Shown piece by piece: positions 17,537-27,212 of a DNA stretch of 64,000 bases; position 1 is the stretch's first letter, and each line of letters opens with the position of its first letter. Under the pieces are notes generated by a model. That model did no database searches. It was not told the origin of the DNA and saw only the letters and a program-made list of their open reading frames with translations. The DNA is from an uncultured Aeromonadaceae bacterium. GTDB taxonomy: Bacteria > Pseudomonadota > Gammaproteobacteria > Enterobacterales > Aeromonadaceae. The position numbers and the translations under genes were made by a program. The stretch lies in NCBI GenBank assembly GCA_945957385.1, contig CAMFKP010000009.1:1-64000 (forward strand). Direction: 5' to 3'.

Positions 17537-18130
17537 ATGGCCAGTCGCGGCGTCAACAAAGTGATTCTTATCGGCAACCTCGGGCAAGACCCGGAAGTGC
17601 GCTACATGCCTAACGGCAATGCGGTAGCCAACATTACGCTGGCCACCTCGGAGTCGTGGAAGGATCAGCAGGGGCAGATGCAAGAACGGACCGAATGGCA
17701 CCGCTGTGTGTTGTACCGTCGTCTGGCGGAGATCGCCGGCGAATACCTGAAGAAGGGCGCCAAGGTCTATCTCGAAGGCCGTCTGCAAACCCGTGAATGG
17801 CAGGATCAGCAAGGCCAGAAGCGCTATACCACCGAGATCGTCGTCAACGAGATGCAGATGCTCGATGGTCGTAACGCTGGTGGCGGTGCTGGCATGGGTG
17901 GTGGTCAATCACAAGGCGGTGGTCAGGGTAACTGGGGTCGTCCGCAAGGTGCGCCAGCCGCACAAGGTGGTCAAGGTGGCTACGGTCAGGCGGCGGCAGC
18001 GCCTGCTGCTCAGGGTGGCCAGCCAGGTGGCTACAATCAGCCAGCCCCGCAAAATAATTTCAACCAGGCGCCGGCGCAGCCGATGTACAACGAGCCGCCG
18101 ATGGATTTTGATGACGATATTCCGTTCTGA
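17537..18130 (+). CDS. ssb: Single-stranded DNA-binding protein
   Basis: This 197-residue tetrameric SSB protects single-stranded DNA in replication, repair and recombination. The OB-fold domain occupies about 1-112 ([54 protein letters not shown]). It is followed by a Gly/Gln/Pro-rich disordered linker and the conserved acidic tip MDFDDDIPF that binds partner proteins. The linker is longer than in E. coli SSB (178 aa). It starts after GGAGTGACACT and ends at a terminator. Confidence 0.97.
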   Translation: MASRGVNKVILIGNLGQDPEVRYMPNGNAVANITLATSESWKDQQGQMQERTEWHRCVLYRRLAEIAGEYLKKGAKVYLEGRLQTREWQDQQGQKRYTTEIVVNEMQMLDGRNAGGGAGMGGGQSQGGGQGNWGRPQGAPAAQGGQGGYGQAAAAPAAQGGQPGGYNQPAPQNNFNQAPAQPMYNEPPMDFDDDIPF

Positions 18131-18168
18131 TATGGCTGGCGCCTCTGCGCCAACGCTGTCCGAACCTC

Positions 18169-18198
18169 AACGCCCTGCTCCGCAGGGCGTTGTTATTT
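18169..18198 (+). terminator. Terminator of ssb
   Basis: A perfect 10-bp stem (18169-18178 with 18182-18191, loop TCC) is followed by a T-rich stretch. It begins 38 bases after the ssb stop. Confidence 0.8.
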
Positions 18199-18408
18199 GT
18201 GCAACCGACAGCGGATAGTCGTCACTGTGCTTTGAGTCTCAGGCACCAGCTGATTGCTGACCTATTAAGGCAGAATTTAGGCTCGGCAGTATAGAATCGT
18301 CGCCGGGTCGGATGCGACCATCCGGGCGGATGGTCATCAGGGCGAGACCGTATACGGGGTATCCGCTATGCGGCCGCGCCGGCCAGTAAGAAAATAAGGA
18401 GCATGATG

Positions 18409-19011
18409 ATGAAATTACGACGCTTGGCGGTCGCCATGGTCTTGGGTTGTGCCGGTTGGGCACAAGCGGCAACGCCGGTGCAGCTTTCGCTGCCGGGTGT
18501 GAACCTGCCAGCATCGCAGCAGGTGAAAGGGGCGCGCTTGAGCTTGCTATACGGAGAGACCGGTTCGGTTCAGGGGTTGGATCTGCCGCTGTTTGCATTG
18601 TCAGATACCCGTGATTTTACCGGCATCCAGCTCGGGCTCGGTGTCGGGGCGGGCCGGGTTCGGCAGTCGTTCAAAGGCGTGGCCTTGACGGCGTTGAACT
18701 GGCACGAAGGGAACGACAGTGGTGCCAACATCGGCTTCGTTAACCTGACCCATAACGTGCACGGGGTTAACTTTGGCCTCGTCAATGCCGGCCAGGATAC
18801 TCGCGGTCTGAACCTGGGGCTGCTCAACGTTGCACAGGGCCGGGCACTGGCTAACGTGGGTGTGGTGAATTATGCCGAGCGTACGACATTCCAGCTCGGG
18901 CTATTTAATGCCACCCAACATCTGGATGGCGTGCAGATCGGGCTGGGGAATTATGCCGCCAACGGCATTTTCCCGGTATTGCCGCTGATTAATGTCAGTA
19001 AATCCTTCTAA
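18409..19011 (+). CDS. Repeat-containing surface protein (LA_2272-like)
   Basis: This 200-residue exported protein has a signal peptide cleaved near AQA-AT (about 22). The body is built of repeats of about 20 residues around the pattern G-(V/L)-N-(F/L)-G-L-(V/L)-N: IGFVNLTHNVHGVNFGLVN, then RGLNLGLLN, VGVVN, QLGLFN and QIGLGN. It ends with Phe. This matches the LA_2272-type surface repeat family seen in many Gram-negative bacteria, whose function is unknown. The start at 18409 is chosen over ATGs at 18403 and 18406 because the AAGGA site at 18396 is then eight bases away. It is a solitary gene. Confidence 0.75.
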   Translation: MKLRRLAVAMVLGCAGWAQAATPVQLSLPGVNLPASQQVKGARLSLLYGETGSVQGLDLPLFALSDTRDFTGIQLGLGVGAGRVRQSFKGVALTALNWHEGNDSGANIGFVNLTHNVHGVNFGLVNAGQDTRGLNLGLLNVAQGRALANVGVVNYAERTTFQLGLFNATQHLDGVQIGLGNYAANGIFPVLPLINVSKSF

Positions 19012-19264
19012 GCCAATCTGCGCCGCACACAGGGCCCCGCTTGCTGGGCCCTGACATCACAAATCGATGCCAGAGGTGCTCGCCGCTACGCTTTACCATC
19101 CGCTAGACCATTGTGCGAAAAAAAACCACTTGAATAGAAATCTGACCGCATGATAACGTTTTCAGGCTTGTTGTCTGATGCGCTATGACGACCATGCTAT
19201 GGCTCGCATGCGCGCACTGGCACGGCGTGGGATCGGGTTGGTTTTCAGGTAAGGCGGTTCGAGT

Positions 19265-20299
19265 ATGTTGGTCTATCCCCTCTATGCGATGGCAATTTAT
19301 TGCGATGCGCTGCAGCGGCATTATGGCGTGACGCTGCCACAGATTGAGGAGCGACTGGGGTGCTCGCTTCAGGAACTGGCGCAGGCAGAGCAGATCCACT
19401 TTCCTCATGGGGCTGCAGTGCGCCGCTTGGTGGCCTGGCTGGATGAACTGGGCTATTTTGCACGTTTCGAACTGGCACCCGGAGCATGGCAGGCGCAGCA
19501 GGCCGTGTTGCCGGCTTATAGCCGGCGCGTACTGAATGGCATTGCGGGCGAGGTGCTAAATAGCCGTTCTCTGGAGTCCTGCCTGTTGACGCTGGCTGGG
19601 CGGCTGACCGCACTGGCGCCATCGCACCGGTTCTGGGTTGAAAAAGAGGGTGAGGCGCTGCTGTTATGCCACCGCCAGAGTGCTGCGTTAGCTTACGGTG
19701 GACCGCAGTGGTGGTTTGTCTGGATCTGGCAGCGCGTCAGTGAAGCCTTTGCGCTGGCTCAGCAACCTTTGAATGTGACGTTTGCCGACGGTGCGCTGCG
19801 CGATGCGGCCGGTTTTGCCCGTCGCGTCCCCTGTGTGTTGCAGCAAACGGGGGCCATTTCATCGCTGCGGTTTGGTGGCCGCAGTGCCGAGCTGATCAAT
19901 TCGCGCCACAATCCGGCGCTGCAAGAGCCGCTGCGCCAACTGGTGGATGGTTATTTCCGGGCTGAATCATCCGCGCCGGGAACCTCATTCGCGGTGCGTG
20001 AAATTCTTACCTCCCGTTTAAGCGCCTATGGCCGCTCACTGGATGCCGATGCGGTCAGCGTGCTGCTTGGCATGAACCGGCGCACCCTGCATCGCCGCCT
20101 CGATTCGGAAGGCGCCTCGTTTCGTGCTTTGCGTATCGAGAGCCGCATCGAACGTGCCAAACAACTGTTCTCGACCACCACGCTGTCGGTTGCAGATATC
20201 AGTGAAGCCGTCGGTTTTGCGGCGGTCAGCGGCTTCAGTCGTTCGTTCAAGGCCGTCACCGGCGTCAGCCCCAGCGAATACCGTGAGCGCCAAGAGTGA
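19265..20299 (+). CDS. AraC-family transcriptional regulator
   Basis: The 344-residue regulator has an N-terminal ligand-sensing region (about 1-225) of the type found in OruR/ArgR/VirS-like members. A C-terminal AraC domain follows (about 235-340: VSVLLGMNRRTLHRRLDSEGASF and VADISEAVGFAAVSGFSRSFKAVTGVSPSEYR). The DNA-binding second HTH is well conserved. It starts after GTAAGGCGG. It precedes the flavin reductase-like gene by 130 bases in the same direction and may regulate it. The inducer is unknown. Confidence 0.87.
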   Translation: MLVYPLYAMAIYCDALQRHYGVTLPQIEERLGCSLQELAQAEQIHFPHGAAVRRLVAWLDELGYFARFELAPGAWQAQQAVLPAYSRRVLNGIAGEVLNSRSLESCLLTLAGRLTALAPSHRFWVEKEGEALLLCHRQSAALAYGGPQWWFVWIWQRVSEAFALAQQPLNVTFADGALRDAAGFARRVPCVLQQTGAISSLRFGGRSAELINSRHNPALQEPLRQLVDGYFRAESSAPGTSFAVREILTSRLSAYGRSLDADAVSVLLGMNRRTLHRRLDSEGASFRALRIESRIERAKQLFSTTTLSVADISEAVGFAAVSGFSRSFKAVTGVSPSEYRERQE

Positions 20300-20431
20300 C
20301 GGTCACTGCTGGCTATTGCACCTCTCAGGCAAGTGTTGACGCAAGTCACTTGAATCTGCATAAACCTACCTAATGACATCTATCCGGTGCGACCAGATAG
20401 ATAGGCTGACTGTGCATCAAGGGGAGATAAC

Positions 20432-21028
20432 ATGGACAATCATCTAGTCGCGGTGGCCTTGGATAAGGCCTACCGCTTGCTCAATCACGGACCCACCGTG
20501 CTGGTCTCGGCACGACATCAGGGGATCAGCAATGTCATGGCGGCGGCCTGGTCCTGCGCCCTCGACTTTATGCCGCCCAAGGTGAGTGTGGTACTGGATA
20601 AGGCGACGGTGACGCGCTCGCTGATCGAGCAAAGTGGTGAATTTGTGCTGCAAGTCCCGACCGCCAGGCAACTGGCATTGACCCACGCGGTGGGCAATGT
20701 GTCGCTGGCGGAGGATGTCGACAAGCTGGCGCACTGTGGCGTGACCTTGTTTGACGCCCCGGACGGGTCTGGGCCCCTGGTACAGGGCTGTGCCGCCTGG
20801 TTGCATTGCCGACTGATCCCTGAGCCGCACAACCAACAGACCTATGATCTGTTTATCGGGGAAGTGACCGCAGCCTGGGCCGATGACCGGGTGTTTCGTG
20901 ATGGTCACTGGCAGTTTGAAACCGCCGATCCGGAATGGCGCTCGTTGCACTACGTCGCCGGTGGTCACTTCTATGCCATCGGCGAAGCATTGGATGTGCC
21001 AGCCGATGAGGCCAGCGTGAATCTGTGA
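20432..21028 (+). CDS. Flavin reductase-like FMN-binding protein
   Basis: The 198-residue protein is of the flavin reductase-like/DIM6-NTAB split-barrel family. The N-terminal block (GPTVLVSARHQGISNVMAAAW) and the middle block (KVSVVLDKATVTRSLIEQSGEFVLQVP) form the FMN-binding region. Family members reduce flavins or bind FMN for oxygenase partners; no oxygenase lies nearby. AGGGGAGAT precedes the ATG. It follows the AraC regulator in the same orientation, so regulation by that protein is plausible. Confidence 0.82.
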   Translation: MDNHLVAVALDKAYRLLNHGPTVLVSARHQGISNVMAAAWSCALDFMPPKVSVVLDKATVTRSLIEQSGEFVLQVPTARQLALTHAVGNVSLAEDVDKLAHCGVTLFDAPDGSGPLVQGCAAWLHCRLIPEPHNQQTYDLFIGEVTAAWADDRVFRDGHWQFETADPEWRSLHYVAGGHFYAIGEALDVPADEASVNL

Positions 21029-21170
21029 TTCCCCGCGTGACATGCGGTGCACAGCGTGAACCGTCGCCGATTCTCAGGTCTGTTACGGCTCACTTTTTGA
21101 CTAGAGTGAAGGAGTAATCAGTCCGACTTCGTGATAGATAACAAGATGATACCGGGACAGGAGTGACGGA

Positions 21171-24100
21171 ATGCTGCAGACGCCACGAGGACGTTTCATC
21201 ACCTTTGCTGTGCTGACCTATGTGGTGTTGGCGCTGGCCTGGATCTATCTGTCGGACCGTCTGCTGTTGTTGATCGTTGATGACGCGGCGATGGTGCAGT
21301 TGTCGACCATCAAGGGCGGGCTATTTGTGCTCATCACGGCGGTGCTGTTCTTCATGGCGTTGCGCGCTGTGCCGGATAATCGTGCCACTCCGACGCCCTT
21401 GTTGGGCTCGCTGCTGGCGTCGCCACCTCAGATGATGGTGCCATTGTGGTTGCGTTATGGCGCCGCGATTGTGCTCGCTGTCGCCATGTTGCTGTTTCGT
21501 CAGGCATTGGATCTGCACTCCGCCGACCATCCGTTGATGATTTTGTTCATGCTTCCGGTGATTCTCAGTGCCCTGCTCGGCGGTCTTGGCCCTGGATTGC
21601 TGGCCACGGCGACGGTGGCCATCGGTGTAGATTGGTTATCGTCACCGCCGATCCATACTGGCCAATTGCCGCCATTCGTGCAGTTGCAGTGGATTTTCCT
21701 CGTCATCAATGGACTGGCGGTGAGCGTGCTCACCGCCTTGCTGCACCACTCATTGCAGGCGTTCCGCCGCCAGGGGCAGCTGCTCGATGCCGTGGTGTCC
21801 GGTACCAACGACGCCATCTTCGTCAAGGACTCGCAGGGGCGTTACCTGTTAGCCAACGAGGCGGCAGCCAGTTTTGTCGGCCGGCCGGTGAGTGAGCTGT
21901 TGGGTAGCGAGGACAGTGCGCTGTTCGAGCCGGCCTCGGCGCAGCGCTTGCAAACCCTTGATCAGGGAGTAATGCAGGCCGGAGTGGTGCAAAACCATGT
22001 CGAGCAATTGACCACTGCCGATGGCCGCGAGCTGACGTTCATGGTGACCAAGGGGCCCGTGCTGAACGGGCGCGGCCAAGTCGCCGGCCTGTTTGGTATC
22101 TCGCGGGACATCACGATTCAATCCCAGCAGCAGCAGGCGTTGGAGCGTAGCCGTAGCGAACTGCTTGAGGCTCAGCGCCTGGCGCGGGTTGGGAGCTGGG
22201 AATGGGACCTGCGCAGCGATCGCCACACGTGGTCGGAACAGATTTATCACATCTATGGTCGTGATCCGGCACTGCCGCCAGCGGTTTATCCCGAAGTGTG
22301 TCAGTACTTCACCGCGCAGAGTTGGCAGCTGTTGACCGCTGCGGTCGAACGCTGCCGCCAGCAGGCAGAGAGTTACCAGTGCGAGGCGGAGGTGGTGCGT
22401 GCAGATGGCACCCAGTGCTGGATTCTGGCGCGTGGGGAGCCGCGGCAGGATGCCACCGGGCAGGTCGTCGCCTTGCATGGCACAGTGCAGGACATCACGG
22501 CGGAGCGTCAATTGCGTCAACAGCTGCAAGCCAGCGAGGCCCGTTTGCAACGCATGATGGATGCGACCAGTGATGGCTTCTGGGAGTGGGATTGTGCCAC
22601 GGGCAAGGTGTATCGTTCGCCGCGTTATTACGACGTGACCGGTTATCCAGCCGAGCTGGATAATGGAGACTTCAATTTTTTCCAGCGCATGATCCACCCC
22701 ATGGATCGGGAGCGGGTCGCTGCGCTAATTGCGGAACACCTGGCCGGCGCTTCCGAGGCGATCGCCTTTGAGTGTTGCATTTTCACCCACAACAATGAAC
22801 TGCGCTGGTTGCAGGTCAAGGGGCGGATCATTGAGCGCGACACGGCGGGGCAACCACGCCGGTTGGCTGGTTCGGTGGCGGATATCTCGGAGCGTAAACG
22901 GGCGGATGATGATCTCCGGGTGGTGTTGAATGTCTCCTGTGATGCCATCTGGGTGAGTGATGACGCCGGGCGGCTGCTGTTTGCCAACCCGGCAGCGTGT
23001 CATTTAACTGGTTATTCCGAACAGGAAACCCTGGCACTGACCGTGGCTGAACTAATCAGTCCCAAAGAACGCGAGACGCTGGCGCCGCTACGGGCAGAGC
23101 TGGAGCGGAGTTTGTTTATCCGTCGTGAATGGCAACTGTTGCGCAAAGATGGTGTCGAGATCCCGGTTGAGTTGACCACGGGACGGATGCCGGATGGGCG
23201 TTATATGGCCTTTGGACGCGATTTGAGTGCCCAGCGAGCCGCTGCCGCCACCTTGCAGGAGCGAGAGCAACAGCTGGCCCGGGTGATTGAGGGCTCGGAC
23301 CAGGGCTACTGGGATTGGAACCTGCAGACCAATGAGTTCCAGGTCAGTCCACGCTGGGAGAGCATGCTCGGTTATGCACCGGGCGAGCTGGATGTTCGCA
23401 CCGAGCATTGGCCTGAGCTGGTTCATCCCGATGATCTCAAGGTAGCGATGCGCTCGATCGAGCGCCACCTGCATGGTGAGCAGCCGTTGCATGAGGTTGA
23501 GTTGCGATGCCGTGGCAAGAATGGTGACTGGTGCTGGGTGTTGTCGCGGGGGCGCATTGTCGCATGGGATGAGCAGGGACGCCCTTTGATGATGTCCGGT
23601 ACTCATACTGATATTAGTGAACGCAAGATCCTCGAGCAGGCGCAGCAGGAAGCGGCGGTCGTGTTTGACAGCAGCTATGAGGGGATCATGGTGGTGAGCC
23701 CGGATCGCCGCATCGCCAAGGTCAACTCGGCGTTCACCCGCATAACCGGTTTTGAGGCGGCAGAAGTCATCGATAAATCACCTTCGGTGCTGGCCTCCGG
23801 ACGCCATGATGCGGCTTTTTATCAGCAGTTGTGGCACTCGCTGGCCGAGCAGGATTTTTGGCGTGGCGAAATCTGGAATCGACGCAAAAGTGGCGAGGAG
23901 TATCCCGAACTGCTATCCATCTCGGTTGTCCGCGATGGCAGCGGCAACATACTGCATTATGTCGGTATTTTCTCCGATATCAGTCAGCTCAAAGCCCATG
24001 AGGCCGAGCTCGATCGGGTGGCCCATTATGATGCGCTGACCGGGGTGCCGAACCGCCGGCTATTGTCAGAGCGGCTTGAACAGACACTGTTCGAGTCAGA

Positions 24101-25349
24101 ACGGCATGGCCGTAGCTGTGCTGTCTGTATGCTGGATCTGGATGGTTTCAAGCAGATCAATGACAACTATGGCCATGCGGTGGGTGACCAGGTGTTGGTG
24201 ATGGTGACTGAGCAGCTGAAGTCGGTGTTACGCGCTCGAGACACACTGGCACGGCTTGGTGGTGATGAATTTGTGCTGTTACTGGCCGAGCTTGGTTCCA
24301 TCAGCGATGGCACCCAGGTCATAGAACGGTTGATGACGGTGATTCAACAACCGTTGCGCTGCCATAACCAATTGCTGTCGGTGACTGCCAGTGTTGGCGT
24401 CAGCTTTTATCCACAAGATAATGCTGACCCGGATACCTTGCTGCGCCATGCTGATCAAGCGATGTATCAGGCCAAGGAAGCGGGCAAGAACCGCTATCAA
24501 TTGTTCGATCCCGACCATGATCGCCAAGCACAGGATTACCGTCGCCAGCAGGAGCGCATGTTACAGGCGCTAGAAGCGGGTGAATTTGTGCTGTTTTATC
24601 AACCCAAGGTCGATTTGCGTGATGGCCGCCTCATCGGTGTCGAGGCGCTGATCCGTTGGCAACATCCGGAGCGGGGATTGTTGCCGCCGATTGAATTCCT
24701 ACCCTACCTGCATGCCAGTGTGCTCGAAGTGCGTTTTGGTGATTGGGTGATTGCTACAGCGTTGCAACAGGCATCCGTTTGGCTGAGTGCCGGGGAGCGA
24801 ATCCCGATCAGCGTCAACATCAGTGCTCGCCATTTGCTAACCGATACGTTCTATGAGCAGTTGTTACAAGCAATTGCCGGCTATCCGGAGGTGGCGGCCG
24901 AGCTGCTGGAGCTGGAGGTGTTGGAAAGTGCAGCATTGGCTGACATTGAACAAGCGGCACGAGTGATGCAGCAGTGTCGACGGCAAGGCTTCAAGTTTGC
25001 GCTGGATGATTTTGGCACCGGCTATTCGTCGCTGACGTACCTGCGCAAGCTGCCTATCAATACGTTGAAAATTGATCAGAGTTTTGTGCGCGACATGCTG
25101 ACTGATCCGGATGATCTGGGGATTGTTGAAGGGGTGATTCGGTTAGCCTCGGTGTTCCAGCACCAGGTCATCGCCGAAGGCGTGGAGACGTGGGAGCATG
25201 GAGTGCGTTTGCGTCAGCTCGGCTGTCATCTGGCTCAGGGCTATGGTATCGCGCGGCCGATGCCCGCAGCGGAGTTGTTGCTGTGGTTGGAACAGTGGCG
25301 TCGCCTGCGGCCATGGGAAGTAAATTTGCTGGATAACTACGAGGTATGA
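21171..25349 (+). CDS. Multi-PAS GGDEF/EAL c-di-GMP signalling protein
   Basis: This 1392-residue membrane protein starts with two N-terminal TM segments (about 9-30 and 45-65). A DUF4118/KdpD-like four-helix membrane region follows (about 90-195). Six PAS domains come next, about 205-320, 335-445, 455-575, 580-695, 700-820 and 825-945. The GGDEF domain has intact GGDEF at 1030-1034 and an RxxD inhibitory site five residues before it. The EAL domain has EAL at 1158-1160, DDFGTGYSS, KIDQSF and EGVE, all intact. Both synthesis and breakdown of c-di-GMP look possible. It lies 1.9 kb upstream of csrD and the c-di-GMP-responsive pilus locus, but its own separate transcript is likely. Its codon use is less GC-rich than the flanks. 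Confidence 0.93.
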   Translation: MLQTPRGRFITFAVLTYVVLALAWIYLSDRLLLLIVDDAAMVQLSTIKGGLFVLITAVLFFMALRAVPDNRATPTPLLGSLLASPPQMMVPLWLRYGAAIVLAVAMLLFRQALDLHSADHPLMILFMLPVILSALLGGLGPGLLATATVAIGVDWLSSPPIHTGQLPPFVQLQWIFLVINGLAVSVLTALLHHSLQAFRRQGQLLDAVVSGTNDAIFVKDSQGRYLLANEAAASFVGRPVSELLGSEDSALFEPASAQRLQTLDQGVMQAGVVQNHVEQLTTADGRELTFMVTKGPVLNGRGQVAGLFGISRDITIQSQQQQALERSRSELLEAQRLARVGSWEWDLRSDRHTWSEQIYHIYGRDPALPPAVYPEVCQYFTAQSWQLLTAAVERCRQQAESYQCEAEVVRADGTQCWILARGEPRQDATGQVVALHGTVQDITAERQLRQQLQASEARLQRMMDATSDGFWEWDCATGKVYRSPRYYDVTGYPAELDNGDFNFFQRMIHPMDRERVAALIAEHLAGASEAIAFECCIFTHNNELRWLQVKGRIIERDTAGQPRRLAGSVADISERKRADDDLRVVLNVSCDAIWVSDDAGRLLFANPAACHLTGYSEQETLALTVAELISPKERETLAPLRAELERSLFIRREWQLLRKDGVEIPVELTTGRMPDGRYMAFGRDLSAQRAAAATLQEREQQLARVIEGSDQGYWDWNLQTNEFQVSPRWESMLGYAPGELDVRTEHWPELVHPDDLKVAMRSIERHLHGEQPLHEVELRCRGKNGDWCWVLSRGRIVAWDEQGRPLMMSGTHTDISERKILEQAQQEAAVVFDSSYEGIMVVSPDRRIAKVNSAFTRITGFEAAEVIDKSPSVLASGRHDAAFYQQLWHSLAEQDFWRGEIWNRRKSGEEYPELLSISVVRDGSGNILHYVGIFSDISQLKAHEAELDRVAHYDALTGVPNRRLLSERLEQTLFESERHGRSCAVCMLDLDGFKQINDNYGHAVGDQVLVMVTEQLKSVLRARDTLARLGGDEFVLLLAELGSISDGTQVIERLMTVIQQPLRCHNQLLSVTASVGVSFYPQDNADPDTLLRHADQAMYQAKEAGKNRYQLFDPDHDRQAQDYRRQQERMLQALEAGEFVLFYQPKVDLRDGRLIGVEALIRWQHPERGLLPPIEFLPYLHASVLEVRFGDWVIATALQQASVWLSAGERIPISVNISARHLLTDTFYEQLLQAIAGYPEVAAELLELEVLESAALADIEQAARVMQQCRRQGFKFALDDFGTGYSSLTYLRKLPINTLKIDQSFVRDMLTDPDDLGIVEGVIRLASVFQHQVIAEGVETWEHGVRLRQLGCHLAQGYGIARPMPAAELLLWLEQWRRLRPWEVNLLDNYEV

Positions 25350-25370
25350 GTTTCAAGGTTTATGGTGGCA

Positions 25371-25397
25371 AAATAAAAAGGCGGGGTTATCCCGCCT
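25371..25397 (-). terminator. Terminator of the second chemoreceptor gene
   Basis: A 7-bp stem (25379-25385 with 25391-25397) is followed on the minus strand by a T-rich run (A tract 25371-25378). It lies between convergent genes and may slow transcripts from both sides. Confidence 0.8.
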
Positions 25398-25414
25398 CTG
25401 TGTTAGTGCTGTGG

Positions 25415-27049
25415 CTAGATGCGGAAGCGGTGAGCCAAATCGCTTAGGTGGTGCGCCAGCGTACTCAGGTCTTTGCAAGCACTTGCGGTCTGCGCCGTAC
25501 CTTCGCCAATCTCGCTGGAGACGGTGTTGATGTTGATGATGTTGCGGTTGAGATCCTCGGCCACCGAATTTTGCTCCTCGGTCGCGGTGGCAATATGGGT
25601 GTTCATATCCGAGATGTCAGCCACGGCCCGCGCTATGGTCTCGATGCTGTGACCGGCCAGCTCTGCTTGGTGTACGCACTGCTCGGCCATCTGTTGTCCC
25701 TGTTGTGTCGCTTGCACCGCCTCGTGTCCACGTTGTTGCAACGTAGCGATGATGGTGTTGATCTCTTGGGTTGACTGTTGGGTGCGCTGGGCCAAGGTTC
25801 GAACCTCATCGGCAACCACGGCAAAGCCACGCCCCTGCTCACCGGCGCGAGCCGCCTCAATGGCGGCATTCAGCGCCAGCAGGTTGGTTTGATCGGCGAT
25901 ACCGCGGATAACCTCCAATACGACACCGATGCGGCTACTGTCCTGGGCTAGCGCTTCGACAACCTTGGTTACTTGCTCTACTTCATGCGCCACTTTCTGA
26001 ATGGTCTGGATGGTGTCAGTGACGACGCGGCCACCATTCACCGCTTCCTGATTCGCCTGTTGGGCGGCGGAAGCGGCTTGTGTGGTACTGCGCGCCACTT
26101 CATTCACTGTGCTGCTCATTTCGTTCATCGCCGTCGCCAGATAGGTTATTTCGCTCTGTTGACGTTGTTGCCCGGCGGCGGATTGTCCAGCTATGGTACT
26201 CACTTCTTCGGCAGCACTACCGACCTGCTCGACCGCAGAGGCGAGCTCCTGTACCAGATTGCGCAGATTTTGCTGCATACGGCCAAAGGCGCGAGCCAGA
26301 GTGCCGATCTCATCATGATTGAAGTGGCTGACAGCCAACGATGTGGTCAAGTCACCGTTTGCTACGCGTTCCGCCTGGTCCAGTAAACGATGCAGTGGTG
26401 AGCGAATCATGCTGCCCAAGCCCCATGCGCAAACGGCGACGAGAAGTAAGGCGACGACAATCAGGCCCCAAATCCAGATTTGCGCATCTGCATACAGGCG
26501 ATCACCTTCAGCACTGGCATCATTCGCATCTTGTTGGCGCAGTTTAAGCGATGAAGCAATTTGATCCTTCAGCTGGCGGAACTGCTTGTCTCCCTGTCCG
26601 TTGAGTTGAGCCGCGGCCTCATCCAGTTTACCGGCCTGATTCAGCGCTACGATTTGATCGTGATTAGTCACGTATTGTTGCCAGAGAGCCAGTGTCTGAC
26701 TGGTTTCGTCTTGTAACCTCGGCTCATTGGCCAGCTGTTTCATGTTATCAAATGCCGAATTCAGGGCTTTTTCATCCGCCATCAGCCGTTCGGCATACAT
26801 CTGCGTTTGTTCGGCGTTGTGCTTTTCCAGCATGCGTAACTGCCGGCGGCGGAAATCGGATAACTTGACGTCTATGGTGGTCAATGCCAACAGTCGAGGC
26901 AGGTGTTTCTCGACGATGACAGTACTGCTGTAGTTGACGACATCGAGTTGGCGGATGCTGAACAGCCCCAGTGCGATGACAATCACCGCCATCAAGCTGA
27001 AGGCGGCCAGTAATTTTTTGCCGATCGGCAGGTTAAGAAAGAAAGACAT
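25415..27049 (-). CDS. Methyl-accepting chemotaxis protein
   Basis: The 544-residue chemoreceptor has TM1 at about 9-29 ([19 protein letters not shown]) and a four-helix-bundle sensor to about 188. TM2 ([20 protein letters not shown]) is followed by HAMP ([18 protein letters not shown]) and the signalling coiled coil. The tip hairpin is [22 protein letters not shown] at about 385-405. No C-terminal CheR pentapeptide is seen (ends LAHRFRI). The start at 27049 is preferred to 27085 because CGGAG lies before it and the upstream residues are unlike a receptor start. It is monocistronic; the ligand is unknown. Confidence 0.93.
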   Translation of the reverse strand: MSFFLNLPIGKKLLAAFSLMAVIVIALGLFSIRQLDVVNYSSTVIVEKHLPRLLALTTIDVKLSDFRRRQLRMLEKHNAEQTQMYAERLMADEKALNSAFDNMKQLANEPRLQDETSQTLALWQQYVTNHDQIVALNQAGKLDEAAAQLNGQGDKQFRQLKDQIASSLKLRQQDANDASAEGDRLYADAQIWIWGLIVVALLLVAVCAWGLGSMIRSPLHRLLDQAERVANGDLTTSLAVSHFNHDEIGTLARAFGRMQQNLRNLVQELASAVEQVGSAAEEVSTIAGQSAAGQQRQQSEITYLATAMNEMSSTVNEVARSTTQAASAAQQANQEAVNGGRVVTDTIQTIQKVAHEVEQVTKVVEALAQDSSRIGVVLEVIRGIADQTNLLALNAAIEAARAGEQGRGFAVVADEVRTLAQRTQQSTQEINTIIATLQQRGHEAVQATQQGQQMAEQCVHQAELAGHSIETIARAVADISDMNTHIATATEEQNSVAEDLNRNIININTVSSEIGEGTAQTASACKDLSTLAHHLSDLAHRFRI

Positions 27050-27171
27050 AGCGGCTCCGGAGCAAAAGGTGGACTCGTTTAGCATAGTCCACTCTGTTTC
27101 TGGAACCTGATGATGCGATGAAAATGCGAGATCTGCAGTGAATGTGATTGGCTGAACTCTCTCCAGCTGGC

Positions 27172-27180
27172 TGCTAGAAT
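27172..27180 (+). promoter_or_regulatory. Candidate extended -10 promoter for csrD
   Basis: TGCTAGAAT (extended -10 TGn plus TAGAAT) ends 32 bases before the csrD start codon. No good -35 lies at 16-18 bases, which extended -10 promoters can tolerate. This is a match by eye. Confidence 0.35.
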
Positions 27181-27212
27181 GGTGCCGACCTTCATGCGGT
27201 TAGGGATGACCG

